Below, piece by piece: positions 7,393 through 15,265 of a DNA stretch of 22,790 bases (positions are counted from its first letter, which is position 1; the number at the start of each line of letters is the position of its first letter). The position numbers were made by a program, and so were the translations under genes. Location of the stretch: the NCBI GenBank assembly GCA_002383605.1, contig DFYK01000074.1, forward strand, positions 1 to 22,790, written 5' to 3'. A model generated the notes under the pieces. The model saw only the letters and a program-made list of their open reading frames with translations. It was not told the DNA's origin and did not search any database. The stretch comes from Proteiniphilum sp. UBA4084 (lineage in GTDB: Bacteria > Bacteroidota > Bacteroidia > Bacteroidales > Dysgonomonadaceae).

Positions 7393-9435
7393 ATGATAAA
7401 GAAATTTTCTATATTATTATTGGCGCTCTTCGTACTGGGACTAATACCCTCCTGTTCAGATTATCTGGACTCTGATAGGTATTTTAGAGACCGTACATCA
7501 CTGGAAACGGTTTTTACTGACAGGGAGCGTACGGAGGAATGGTTGGCTTACGCTTATTCTTTCCTGACGGGAGCAACCGCCGATATCATCGCCAAGGCCG
7601 GGAACGGTAGCCCCCATGTTTATGACGACGCAATGTACTACGGCGACAGGGATGTGAAATATGACCCGAAAGATGCATGGGACCTTTCATATAATAAGTT
7701 TAGATTGGGCGAGTACAACGAGAATGAATACAACGATGTCTGGCCGCGTTGCTATAAAGGAATTTTTCAGGCTTCGGTATTCATTCACAATATTGATATG
7801 AACCTCACCATGACCCCTGAAGAACGACTGGACTATAAAGGACAGGCTCGTTTCGTGCGTGCGTACCTCTACTGGCTTCTGCTCCGGAAATATGGTCCGG
7901 TACCCATTATGCCGGATAAGGGCATCGACTATACTTTGAGCTATGATGATCTCGCAACGCCCCGCAGTCCCTACGAAGAGGTGGCGGAACATATCAGCAA
8001 CGAGATGGTACAGGCAGCGAAGGAGTTACAGTATATCCGGCGCAATGACAATGAGAATATATCGCGACCCACCAAGGGAGCGGCATTGGCTACCCGTGCC
8101 TATGCGTTGATATTCGCAGCAAGCCCCCTGGCCAATGGGAATGACGATGAATTCGCACGGACCTTGGTAGACGACCAGGGACGACGCCTGCTTTCTCCCG
8201 AATATAGCGAAGAAAAATGGGCGAAAGCAGCCGCTGCGGCAAAGGATGTAATGGAGTTGGGTACTTATGACCTCTATACGGCCGCATTTAGTTCTTCGGA
8301 CAATGGCTTACACGACCGCCCCACCATTGTTCCACCAACCGACCTGGAGTTTTCCAACCAGGATTGGCCCCATGGCTGGAGAAATATCGATCCCTTCAAG
8401 TCATATCGTAACCTCTTCACCGGTGCCGTATCTCCGGTAGATAACCCCGAGTTGATCTTTTCGAGGGTGCATAATACAAGTGAAGTTGCTACCATGGTTA
8501 TACACCAGATGCCGCGCGATTTTGGAGGCTGGAACACGCATGGACTGACACTGAAAATGGTGGATGCCTACTACATGAACGATGGTGCCGACGTGCCGGG
8601 CAAGGATAAGGAGATAGGGCGCGGTGATGGCTCGCAGCGCTTGACTGGATTTACCACCCAGGAGGATGTGGATGCCGGACGATATCGCCCCCTGGGAAGG
8701 GATGTTTCGTTGCAATACGCCAACCGTGAACCCCGCTTTTATGCCTCCGTGGCATACAACGGTGCCGTATGGCATTATCTGAGTCGCTCCGAACCGCGAG
8801 ACCGTAACCGCCAGACATTTTATTATCGTGGCGGGGGTAATGGTTTCATGAACTCCCCGTTTCATCTGCGTACCGGCATCGGGGTAATGAAGTTTGTGGA
8901 TCCGCAGGATGCTCCCGGGAATATCCGGTTAAAGGCAGAACCGGCCATACGCTACGCCGATATATTGCTGCTCTATGCCGAGGCATTGAATGAACTGGAT
9001 GCCACCTATAGCATCGCGTCATGGGATGGGTCGACGACCTATAACATCAGCCGGGATGTAGAGGAAATAAAGAAAGGGGTACGTCCCGTGCGCATCCGTG
9101 CTGGTTTACCCGATTATGCTTCGGGAACCTATAACAGCAAGGATGTTTTGCGGAGCGCATTGAAACGCGAGCGGATGATTGAATTGCTGGGAGAAGGGAA
9201 ACGATACTTTGATCTTCGTCGCTGGAAAGATGCCGCGGTGGAAGAAGCACTCCAAATTTATGGTTGTAACGTAATCATGAATGCAGACCGAAGAGAAGAA
9301 TTCCATCAACCGGTAGCTATCTTCAATCTCGCTTCTACATTCTCTCCCAAATTGTACTTCTGGCCCATCAGCCACAATGAATTGAAGCATAATAATCGTC
9401 TCACCCAAACTCCGGGATGGACATCGTATGACTAA
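7393..9435 (+). CDS. SusD/RagB-family surface glycan-binding lipoprotein
   Basis: A 680-residue lipoprotein with lipobox 'IPSC' (Cys21) followed by SDYLDSD, an acidic stretch consistent with export to the cell surface. The N-terminal part shows the SusD pattern ('FTDRERTEEWLAYAYSFLTG') and TPR-like helices ('GQARFVRAYLYWLLLRKYGP', 'GAALATRAYALIFAASPLAN'). The C-terminal part has 'RYADILLLYAEALNELD' and 'ERMIELLGEGKRYFDLRRWK', the family end motif. It should lid the SusC barrel encoded just upstream. At 680 residues it is larger than many SusD proteins, with a long insert about residues 290-500 that probably shapes the glycan-binding face. The next lipoprotein gene follows after 21 bp. Confidence 0.96.
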   Translation: MIKKFSILLLALFVLGLIPSCSDYLDSDRYFRDRTSLETVFTDRERTEEWLAYAYSFLTGATADIIAKAGNGSPHVYDDAMYYGDRDVKYDPKDAWDLSYNKFRLGEYNENEYNDVWPRCYKGIFQASVFIHNIDMNLTMTPEERLDYKGQARFVRAYLYWLLLRKYGPVPIMPDKGIDYTLSYDDLATPRSPYEEVAEHISNEMVQAAKELQYIRRNDNENISRPTKGAALATRAYALIFAASPLANGNDDEFARTLVDDQGRRLLSPEYSEEKWAKAAAAAKDVMELGTYDLYTAAFSSSDNGLHDRPTIVPPTDLEFSNQDWPHGWRNIDPFKSYRNLFTGAVSPVDNPELIFSRVHNTSEVATMVIHQMPRDFGGWNTHGLTLKMVDAYYMNDGADVPGKDKEIGRGDGSQRLTGFTTQEDVDAGRYRPLGRDVSLQYANREPRFYASVAYNGAVWHYLSRSEPRDRNRQTFYYRGGGNGFMNSPFHLRTGIGVMKFVDPQDAPGNIRLKAEPAIRYADILLLYAEALNELDATYSIASWDGSTTYNISRDVEEIKKGVRPVRIRAGLPDYASGTYNSKDVLRSALKRERMIELLGEGKRYFDLRRWKDAAVEEALQIYGCNVIMNADRREEFHQPVAIFNLASTFSPKLYFWPISHNELKHNNRLTQTPGWTSYD

Positions 9436-9456
9436 ACTTATAATACAGAGGAATAA

Positions 9457-10482
9457 ATGCACAAAATATATACTTTAATCGTCCTTATGGCAGTAGTGCT
9501 GCTGGGGACTTCATGTAATGATGAATGGAAAGAAGAACAATATGATCATTATATTGCATTCCGTTCTCCATTGAATAACAAAGGAGTGACAGAGATATAT
9601 GTTCCGTACAGCCGGAAAGGAGCCGATGGTACTTCTCAGGAAGGTAGATCAAACTATCAGCTTCCGATGATCGTCAGTGGATCCACCAATAACCTGCAAA
9701 ATATAAGGGTGAATGTCGCGCACGATCCCGACACGTTGCAAACATTAAACTTAGCCCGTTATCAACATCGAACCGACCTGTTTTATGTGGATATGGGAAA
9801 AGAGGATCTGGGATTTGTTTCATTTCCAGGTACAGTAGATTTTACCCCCGGTAACGATGTCAGTTTGTTGGATATCAGTTTTGACTTTCGTGGGATAGAT
9901 ATGTCGCAAAAATGGGTGCTGCCGCTAACAGTGGTAGACAATGCTTCTTCCGATTATATAAGTCATCCACGTAAAAATTATGCCAAAGCCATCCTGAGGA
10001 TATTACCCTTTAATAATTTCTCGGGTGGATATTCAGGAACTACATTGCAAAATTTCGTGAAAGGGGACGAGGGTAGTGGCTCCATCGTAGCCAACACCGT
10101 CACCGGGTATGTCGTGGATGACAATACTGTTTTCTTTTACGCGGGAAATATTGATGAAGATCGTACCGATCGTGCTAACTACAAGGTGTTTGCTGAATTT
10201 AACGGAGGAGAGACAGGTGGAATTGTCAACTTCTATGTAGAGAATCCCGAATTGAACTTTGTGAGACACAAGGAAGCTTCCTATCGGATAATTGAGGAGA
10301 TGGACGCTATACGACCTTATTTATTACGCAGGTACGTAATTATAAACAACATCGATTATGAATATAGTGACTATACAGCCGTGCCGGGTTCCAGTATTAC
10401 CTATATAGTAAGGGGTTCTTTGACTCTGGTACGTACCATAAATACACAGATACCGGATGAAGATCAGGCTATCGAGTGGTGA
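9457..10482 (+). CDS. DUF4973/DUF1735-type lipoprotein, candidate surface glycan-binding protein
   Basis: A 341-residue lipoprotein, lipobox 'GTSC' (Cys20), followed by the acidic run NDEWKEEQ that suggests surface display. Residues about 20-60 ('YDHYIAFRSPLNNKGVTEIY') fit the DUF4973 N-terminal beta domain. Residues about 65-180 fit DUF1735 ('YQLPMIVSGSTNN', 'VDFTPGNDVSLLDISFDF', 'KWVLPLTVVDNASSDYI'). The C-terminal third begins near 'NNFSGGYSGTTLQNF' and is another beta-rich module resembling those that bind or present glycans. Such proteins are the SusE/F-position partner in PULs, including ones with GH18 and GH92 enzymes acting on mannose-rich N-glycans. That is family context and not proof of substrate. 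No catalytic acid motif is apparent. Confidence 0.84.
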   Translation: MHKIYTLIVLMAVVLLGTSCNDEWKEEQYDHYIAFRSPLNNKGVTEIYVPYSRKGADGTSQEGRSNYQLPMIVSGSTNNLQNIRVNVAHDPDTLQTLNLARYQHRTDLFYVDMGKEDLGFVSFPGTVDFTPGNDVSLLDISFDFRGIDMSQKWVLPLTVVDNASSDYISHPRKNYAKAILRILPFNNFSGGYSGTTLQNFVKGDEGSGSIVANTVTGYVVDDNTVFFYAGNIDEDRTDRANYKVFAEFNGGETGGIVNFYVENPELNFVRHKEASYRIIEEMDAIRPYLLRRYVIINNIDYEYSDYTAVPGSSITYIVRGSLTLVRTINTQIPDEDQAIEW

Positions 10483-10524
10483 TTAATTTTTATTTAAACC
10501 GTAACTGCTACAAATAATATAAAA

Positions 10525-13068
10525 ATGAGTAGATTTTTTTTGCTATTTAGCTTGTTTTCCATTTTTATCCTGGCATCTTGCCAGGCAAACAGATCTGGAA
10601 ATGCTATTATTCCAACTGAACTTACAACAGAGCTCCGTGCGCCTGCTTATCCCCTGGTCACGGTGGATCCTTATTTCAATGCATGGTCATGCACCAATAA
10701 TTTGTATGATGACCAGGTACGCCATTGGACTGAAAAAGAGTTCCCTTTGTTGGGTGCTCTTCGGGTGGATGGTGAGGTTTATCGGTTCATGGGAGTGGAA
10801 AAGCTTCCGCTCAAACCGCTACTCCCCTCGGTGCATGAACAAAAATGGGAAGGGAGATACACCTTCGATCAACCCCATGGTGAGGAATGGAAATCAATTG
10901 GCTTCAATGATGCATCCTGGGAGACGGGTGCCGCGGCATTTGGCACCCAAAATGAACCAAACCTTTCTACACGTTGGGATACAAAAGATATCTGGATACG
11001 CAGGGTGTTTCAGCTTGATGAAGATCTGGCCGGTAGGGATATTTATCTGCATTATTCGCACGACGATATTTTTGAGTTGTATATTAATGGTATTCAGGTG
11101 GTCGGAACAGGCTACTCCTGGAATTACAACATACAACAAGCGCTGCCCGATGAGGTGAAAGCGTTGCTCAAAAAAGGAGACAACATCATCACTGCTCACT
11201 GTCATAACAGAACCGGCGGAGGATATGTGGATTTCGGATTGTATGAAAAGGAAGCCGACAAGGAGTCGTTTATTCATACTGCGCTACAGAAATCTGCCAG
11301 CGTATTGCCCACCCAAACAATCTATGCTTTCGATTGCGGCCCCGTGGAAATGGATCTGATTTTCACCACGCCACTTTTGATGGACGATCTGAAGTTGATG
11401 TCACGACCGGTCAGTTATATTTCCTATCAGGTCCGCTCAAAAGACAGTGCGTCACACGATGTGCAGATTTACTTCGAGGCAACTCCGCAGTGGGCTCAGA
11501 ACAACGTGAGCCAACCGGTAAATTACGAAAAAATTGAAAAAGGAGATCTTTCATTTTTGAAAACCGGCACCATCGAACAACCGACGCTGCAAAAGTCAGG
11601 CGATGATGTACGTATTGATTGGGGTTATTTTTATGTAGCCGGCAAAAATAACAAGGCTACCCTGTTGAATTTCGGTGATTATTGGGGCAGTAAAAAAGAG
11701 TTTCAGAAAACAGGAATGATTCCGGCAGCGCAACCTGCGGAGCTTTCTGAGAAAATAAATGAATCGATGACCGTACTGGCATATAGCGAAAATCTTGGAA
11801 GTGTATCGGCCGATCATACAGCCGGCTATATTATGCTGGGTTACGACGATGTGTATTCCATACAGTATTTCGGGGAGAACCTGAAAGGGTACTGGACAAA
11901 TGACGGGGCAACAGACATTTTTCAGGTATTCGAAGCTGCAAAGACCGATTATGCCTCTGTTATGAAACGATGCGAACTGTTTAACAGCAGCATGATGGCC
12001 GACGCGATCGAAGCTGGCGGTGTGAAATATGCTGAATTGTGTGCGCTTGCTTACCGTCAGGCAATATCGGCCCACAAGCTGGTAAAGGATGAAGCGGGCA
12101 CGCTGCTGTTCCTTTCCAAAGAAAATAACAGCAACGGTTCCATTGGTACGGTAGATATCACATACCCATCTTCTCCTTTATTCCTGATTTATAATCCCGA
12201 CCTCGTAAAGGGGATGATGAATCATATTTTCTATTACAGTGAAAGTGGTAAATGGACCAAGCCGTTTGCTGCACATGATGTGGGTACCTATCCCCTTGCA
12301 AATGGACAGACCTACGGCGGGGACATGCCCATAGAGGAATCAGGAAACATGCTCATTGCTACGGCAGCTATCGCCACCATGGAGAGGAATGCCGACTATG
12401 CCGCGAGCCACTGGACGGTGCTGACAACGTGGACCGACTATCTGGTGGAATATGGATTGGATCCTGAAAATCAGCTTTGTACCGATGATTTTGCCGGACA
12501 TTTTGCACACAATGCCAATCTCTCCATCAAAGCCATCATGGGGATTGCCTCTTATGCTAAACTTGCATCCATGCAGGGAAAAAATGAAGTAGCTGGGAAA
12601 TATATGCACATCGCCAAAGAGATGGCCGTGAAGTGGGAACAAATGGCCCATGATGGGGGTCATTATAAGCTTACATTCGACAGATCAGGAACATGGAGTC
12701 AAAAATATAATATTGTTTGGGATAAATTATTAGGATTTAATATCTTTGATCCGCAAATTGTTCAGAAAGAAGTAGCATACTACAGAACGCAACAGAACGA
12801 ATATGGTTTGCCTTTGGATAACAGAGCCACTTATACCAAATCCGACTGGATCATGTGGACTGCCACACTTACAGGAGACCGTGAAGACTTTGATGCATTG
12901 ATTGATCTTGTATATAAATATGCGGATGAAACCTCATCAAGGGTGCCTCTGAGCGACTGGCATGACACGGTCACTGCCGAGAGAATGAATTTTAAAGCAC
13001 GTTCCGTTGTGGGGGGTTATTTTATGAAAATGTTGGAACACAAGATTTTAACAGATAAAAATAAATAA
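10525..13068 (+). CDS. DUF4964/DUF5127/DUF4965/DUF1793 protein with inserted beta-sandwich (putative glycoside hydrolase, 'glutaminase A-like')
   Basis: An 847-residue lipoprotein (lipobox 'LASC', Cys19, then QANRSGN without acidic residues, so probably periplasmic). 'LRAPAYPLVTVDPYFNAWSC' begins DUF4964. Residues about 110-250 are an inserted galactose-binding-like beta-sandwich ('FNDASWETGAAAFGT', 'DIWIRRVFQL', 'LHYSHDDIFELYINGIQVVG'). A DUF5127-like beta region follows to about 480, then DUF4965 and DUF1793 forming a predicted (alpha/alpha)6 barrel ('AHDVGTYPLANGQTYGGDMP', 'CTDDFAGHFAHNANLSIKAI', 'YNIVWDKLLGFNIFD'). Databases often name the family after a fungal glutaminase. Its fold and PUL setting suggest a glycosidase instead, which is inference. 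Carboxylates Asp600, Glu604/Glu605 and Asp654/Asp655 in conserved blocks are candidate catalytic residues. The gene lies 42 bp after the DUF1735 gene. Confidence 0.85.
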   Translation: MSRFFLLFSLFSIFILASCQANRSGNAIIPTELTTELRAPAYPLVTVDPYFNAWSCTNNLYDDQVRHWTEKEFPLLGALRVDGEVYRFMGVEKLPLKPLLPSVHEQKWEGRYTFDQPHGEEWKSIGFNDASWETGAAAFGTQNEPNLSTRWDTKDIWIRRVFQLDEDLAGRDIYLHYSHDDIFELYINGIQVVGTGYSWNYNIQQALPDEVKALLKKGDNIITAHCHNRTGGGYVDFGLYEKEADKESFIHTALQKSASVLPTQTIYAFDCGPVEMDLIFTTPLLMDDLKLMSRPVSYISYQVRSKDSASHDVQIYFEATPQWAQNNVSQPVNYEKIEKGDLSFLKTGTIEQPTLQKSGDDVRIDWGYFYVAGKNNKATLLNFGDYWGSKKEFQKTGMIPAAQPAELSEKINESMTVLAYSENLGSVSADHTAGYIMLGYDDVYSIQYFGENLKGYWTNDGATDIFQVFEAAKTDYASVMKRCELFNSSMMADAIEAGGVKYAELCALAYRQAISAHKLVKDEAGTLLFLSKENNSNGSIGTVDITYPSSPLFLIYNPDLVKGMMNHIFYYSESGKWTKPFAAHDVGTYPLANGQTYGGDMPIEESGNMLIATAAIATMERNADYAASHWTVLTTWTDYLVEYGLDPENQLCTDDFAGHFAHNANLSIKAIMGIASYAKLASMQGKNEVAGKYMHIAKEMAVKWEQMAHDGGHYKLTFDRSGTWSQKYNIVWDKLLGFNIFDPQIVQKEVAYYRTQQNEYGLPLDNRATYTKSDWIMWTATLTGDREDFDALIDLVYKYADETSSRVPLSDWHDTVTAERMNFKARSVVGGYFMKMLEHKILTDKNK

Positions 13069-13097
13069 CCGAACTATTGGTGAATGTCAATGCGCTT

Positions 13098-13131
13098 ATC
13101 GTGCACGAAAGGACTATCCTTCGTGCACGAT
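13098..13131. promoter_or_regulatory. Twin palindromes forming a perfect 12-bp inverted repeat
   Basis: In the 100-bp gap before the GH127 gene, ATCGTGCACGAA (13098-13109) and TTCGTGCACGAT (13120-13131) are exact reverse complements separated by 10 bp. Each arm also contains the self-palindrome TCGTGCACGA (13099-13108 and 13121-13130), so the site is two identical palindromes with centres 22 bp apart, about two helical turns. It could serve as a double operator or as an mRNA hairpin or processing site. No T-run follows (next bases ATTTGCG), so it is not a classical terminator. Confidence 0.6.
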
Positions 13132-13168
13132 ATTTGCGAAATATATAACCGAAATAAAACTTGAAGAT

Positions 13169-15223
13169 ATGTTTGGAATTAAAATGCTAAGCTGTGCACT
13201 GGTTTTTTCACTGATGACAAACCCCATCTTTTCAGCTGAAAAGACAAAGGTAACTGTGGTCGACAGGCCAAACACCAATGCAGTGAACACGTCATACAGA
13301 CAAAACAGAACACCTCTTCTGCCGCAGAACTTTATTAAACTGCCGGTTGGATCCGTCAAACCGGAAGGCTGGATTTTAAAGCTTCTGGAGCTGCAAAAGG
13401 AAGGCTTGAACGGGCAGTTGGGTGAGATTAGCGCTTGGCTCGACAAGGAAAACAATGCCTGGCTGGGTACCGGAACCGATTACGGATGGGAGGAGGTCCC
13501 CTATTGGCTGAAGGGATATGGCAATATGGCTTACATCCTGAATGACAAAAAGATGATTGATGAGACAAAAACCTGGCTTGACGCGGCTATTCAAAGTCAA
13601 CGTGCAGATGGTTATTTCGGCCCTTATGTTGAGAAAAACGGAAAACCGGACCTGTGGGGTAATATGATCATGATCTGGTGCCTGCAGTCATATTATGAAT
13701 ATTCTGAGGATGAAAGGGTGATCGGGTTGATGACCAACTATTTCAAGTGGCAAATGGAACTCGCGGATGAACTGTTTCTGAAAGATTACTGGGAAAATAG
13801 CAGGGGTGGCGATAATCTGATTAGCATTTACTGGCTGTATAATATCACAGGAGATGCCTTTTTGTTGGAGCTGGCAGAGAAAACGCACCGGAACACGGCA
13901 AACTGGCGTCAGCGATCCACGCTACCCAACTGGCACAACGTGAATGTCGCACAGAGCTTCAGGGAGCCTGCATCCTGGTATATGCTATCGAAAGATTCTG
14001 CCGATTTGATGGCCACATACAATGTGCATCATCTAATCAGAAACACCTTCGGACAAGTACCCGGAGGAATGTTTGGTGCCGATGAAAATGCAAGAATGGG
14101 ATATATTGATCCGCGTCAGGGGACAGAAACCTGTGGCTTTGTAGAACAGATGGCATCAGATGAGATACTGCTACTGATGACGGGTGATCCCTTCTGGGCA
14201 GAACATTGTGAAAATGTGGCATTCAATTCTTACCCCGCATCCATGATGCCCGACATGAAATCGTTGCGATACATCACTTCTCCGAATCATACAATCAGTG
14301 ATGCAAAGAACCATCATCCCGGAATCGACAACAGGGGCCCCTTCCTGGCAATGAATCCGTTCAGCAGCCGCTGCTGCCAACACAACCACGGTCAGGGCTG
14401 GCCCTATTTTATTGAGCATCTTATCATGGCCACTCCCGATAATGGTATTGCCGCTGCCATCTACGGTGCCTGCAAAGCGAACGTGAAAGTAGGAAACGGT
14501 ATGACGGTGGACATTGTGGAAGAGACAAATTATCCTTTTGAAGAATCGGTTAAATTTACGGTTCATGCGTCGCAGAAAGTTACTTTTCCCCTTTATCTGA
14601 GAATTCCATCCTGGACAGATAATCCGTCGGTCATTATCAACGGAAAAAAAATAACGGCTGACCTGGTAGCAGGAAAATATGTCCGTCTGGAAAGAGAATG
14701 GAAAAAAGGTGATCAGATTGTACTGAACATACCCATGAAGCTGTCCCAGTCGGTCTGGCATGTCAACCAGGACAGCCGCAGCATACACTATGGTCCGTTG
14801 ACATTCTCACTGAAGATCAAAGAGAATTATGTAAAGGTAGGTAGTGTGGAGACGGCAATCGGTGATTCCAAATGGCAGAAGAATGCAGATCCAACAAAGT
14901 GGCCCAGCTACGAGATCTACCCGGCGAGCGACTGGAACTATGCATTGGTGATAGATGAATCACAGCCTCTGGAACAGAATTTTGAAGTCATAAGAACAAC
15001 ATGGCCTTCCGATAACCACCCATTCACGGTTGAGGCTGCACCCATTGAGATTAGAGCCAAAGGAAAAAAAATGATCGGGTGGGGCATTGATCAGTATGGT
15101 CTTACCGGTGAAATTCCTGTTAAAGAGAGTCAGCGTTTCGAAACAAAAACAGATGACATCACACTTATCCCGATGGGTGCTGCGCGATTGAGAATTTCTG
15201 CTTTCCCTGTTTTTCAGGAATAA
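13169..15223 (+). CDS. GH127 / DUF1680-type enzyme, putative beta-L-arabinofuranosidase
   Basis: A 684-residue protein with a cleavable signal (about 1-23, 'NPIFSA') and no lipobox, so it is probably a soluble periplasmic enzyme. The N-terminal two-thirds is the (alpha/alpha)6 barrel of DUF1680 ('EGWILKLLELQKEGLNGQLG', 'WEEVPYWLKGYGNMAYIL', 'QSQRADGYFGP'), and the rest is beta-sandwich ('FPLYLRIPSWTDNPSVIING'). The zinc/nucleophile set of GH127 is visible: Glu320-Thr-Cys322 ('GTETCGF') and Cys402-Cys403 ('SRCCQHNHGQGWPY'). By recalled alignment these correspond to Glu338, Cys340, Cys417 (nucleophile) and Cys418 of bifidobacterial HypBA1. Family members release beta-L-arabinofuranose, and one PUL member acts on aceric acid in pectin RG-II, so the exact sugar is open. 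It is 100 bp after the DUF4965 gene, the widest gap inside the operon, and that gap holds the twin palindromes. Confidence 0.88.
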   Translation: MFGIKMLSCALVFSLMTNPIFSAEKTKVTVVDRPNTNAVNTSYRQNRTPLLPQNFIKLPVGSVKPEGWILKLLELQKEGLNGQLGEISAWLDKENNAWLGTGTDYGWEEVPYWLKGYGNMAYILNDKKMIDETKTWLDAAIQSQRADGYFGPYVEKNGKPDLWGNMIMIWCLQSYYEYSEDERVIGLMTNYFKWQMELADELFLKDYWENSRGGDNLISIYWLYNITGDAFLLELAEKTHRNTANWRQRSTLPNWHNVNVAQSFREPASWYMLSKDSADLMATYNVHHLIRNTFGQVPGGMFGADENARMGYIDPRQGTETCGFVEQMASDEILLLMTGDPFWAEHCENVAFNSYPASMMPDMKSLRYITSPNHTISDAKNHHPGIDNRGPFLAMNPFSSRCCQHNHGQGWPYFIEHLIMATPDNGIAAAIYGACKANVKVGNGMTVDIVEETNYPFEESVKFTVHASQKVTFPLYLRIPSWTDNPSVIINGKKITADLVAGKYVRLEREWKKGDQIVLNIPMKLSQSVWHVNQDSRSIHYGPLTFSLKIKENYVKVGSVETAIGDSKWQKNADPTKWPSYEIYPASDWNYALVIDESQPLEQNFEVIRTTWPSDNHPFTVEAAPIEIRAKGKKMIGWGIDQYGLTGEIPVKESQRFETKTDDITLIPMGAARLRISAFPVFQE

Positions 15224-15244
15224 GAACGGCCGGTCTTTTTTTTT
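15222..15244 (+). terminator. Weak terminator-like dyad with T-run between GH127 and GH92
   Basis: AAGAACGG (15222-15229) faces CCGGTCTT (15230-15237) as a dyad with one mismatched pair and no spacer, running into nine T residues (15236-15244). The stem would be short because the centre must form the loop. At best this is a partial terminator or attenuator. The GH92 gene begins 22 bp later in the same direction. Confidence 0.25.
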
Positions 15245-15265
15245 AGTTATCTTTAAACAAAAAAA

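Noticed and set aside
13098..13131. Intrinsic terminator between the DUF4965 and GH127 genes
   Set aside because: The stem is strong but no T-run follows it, so it is listed as a regulatory dyad instead.
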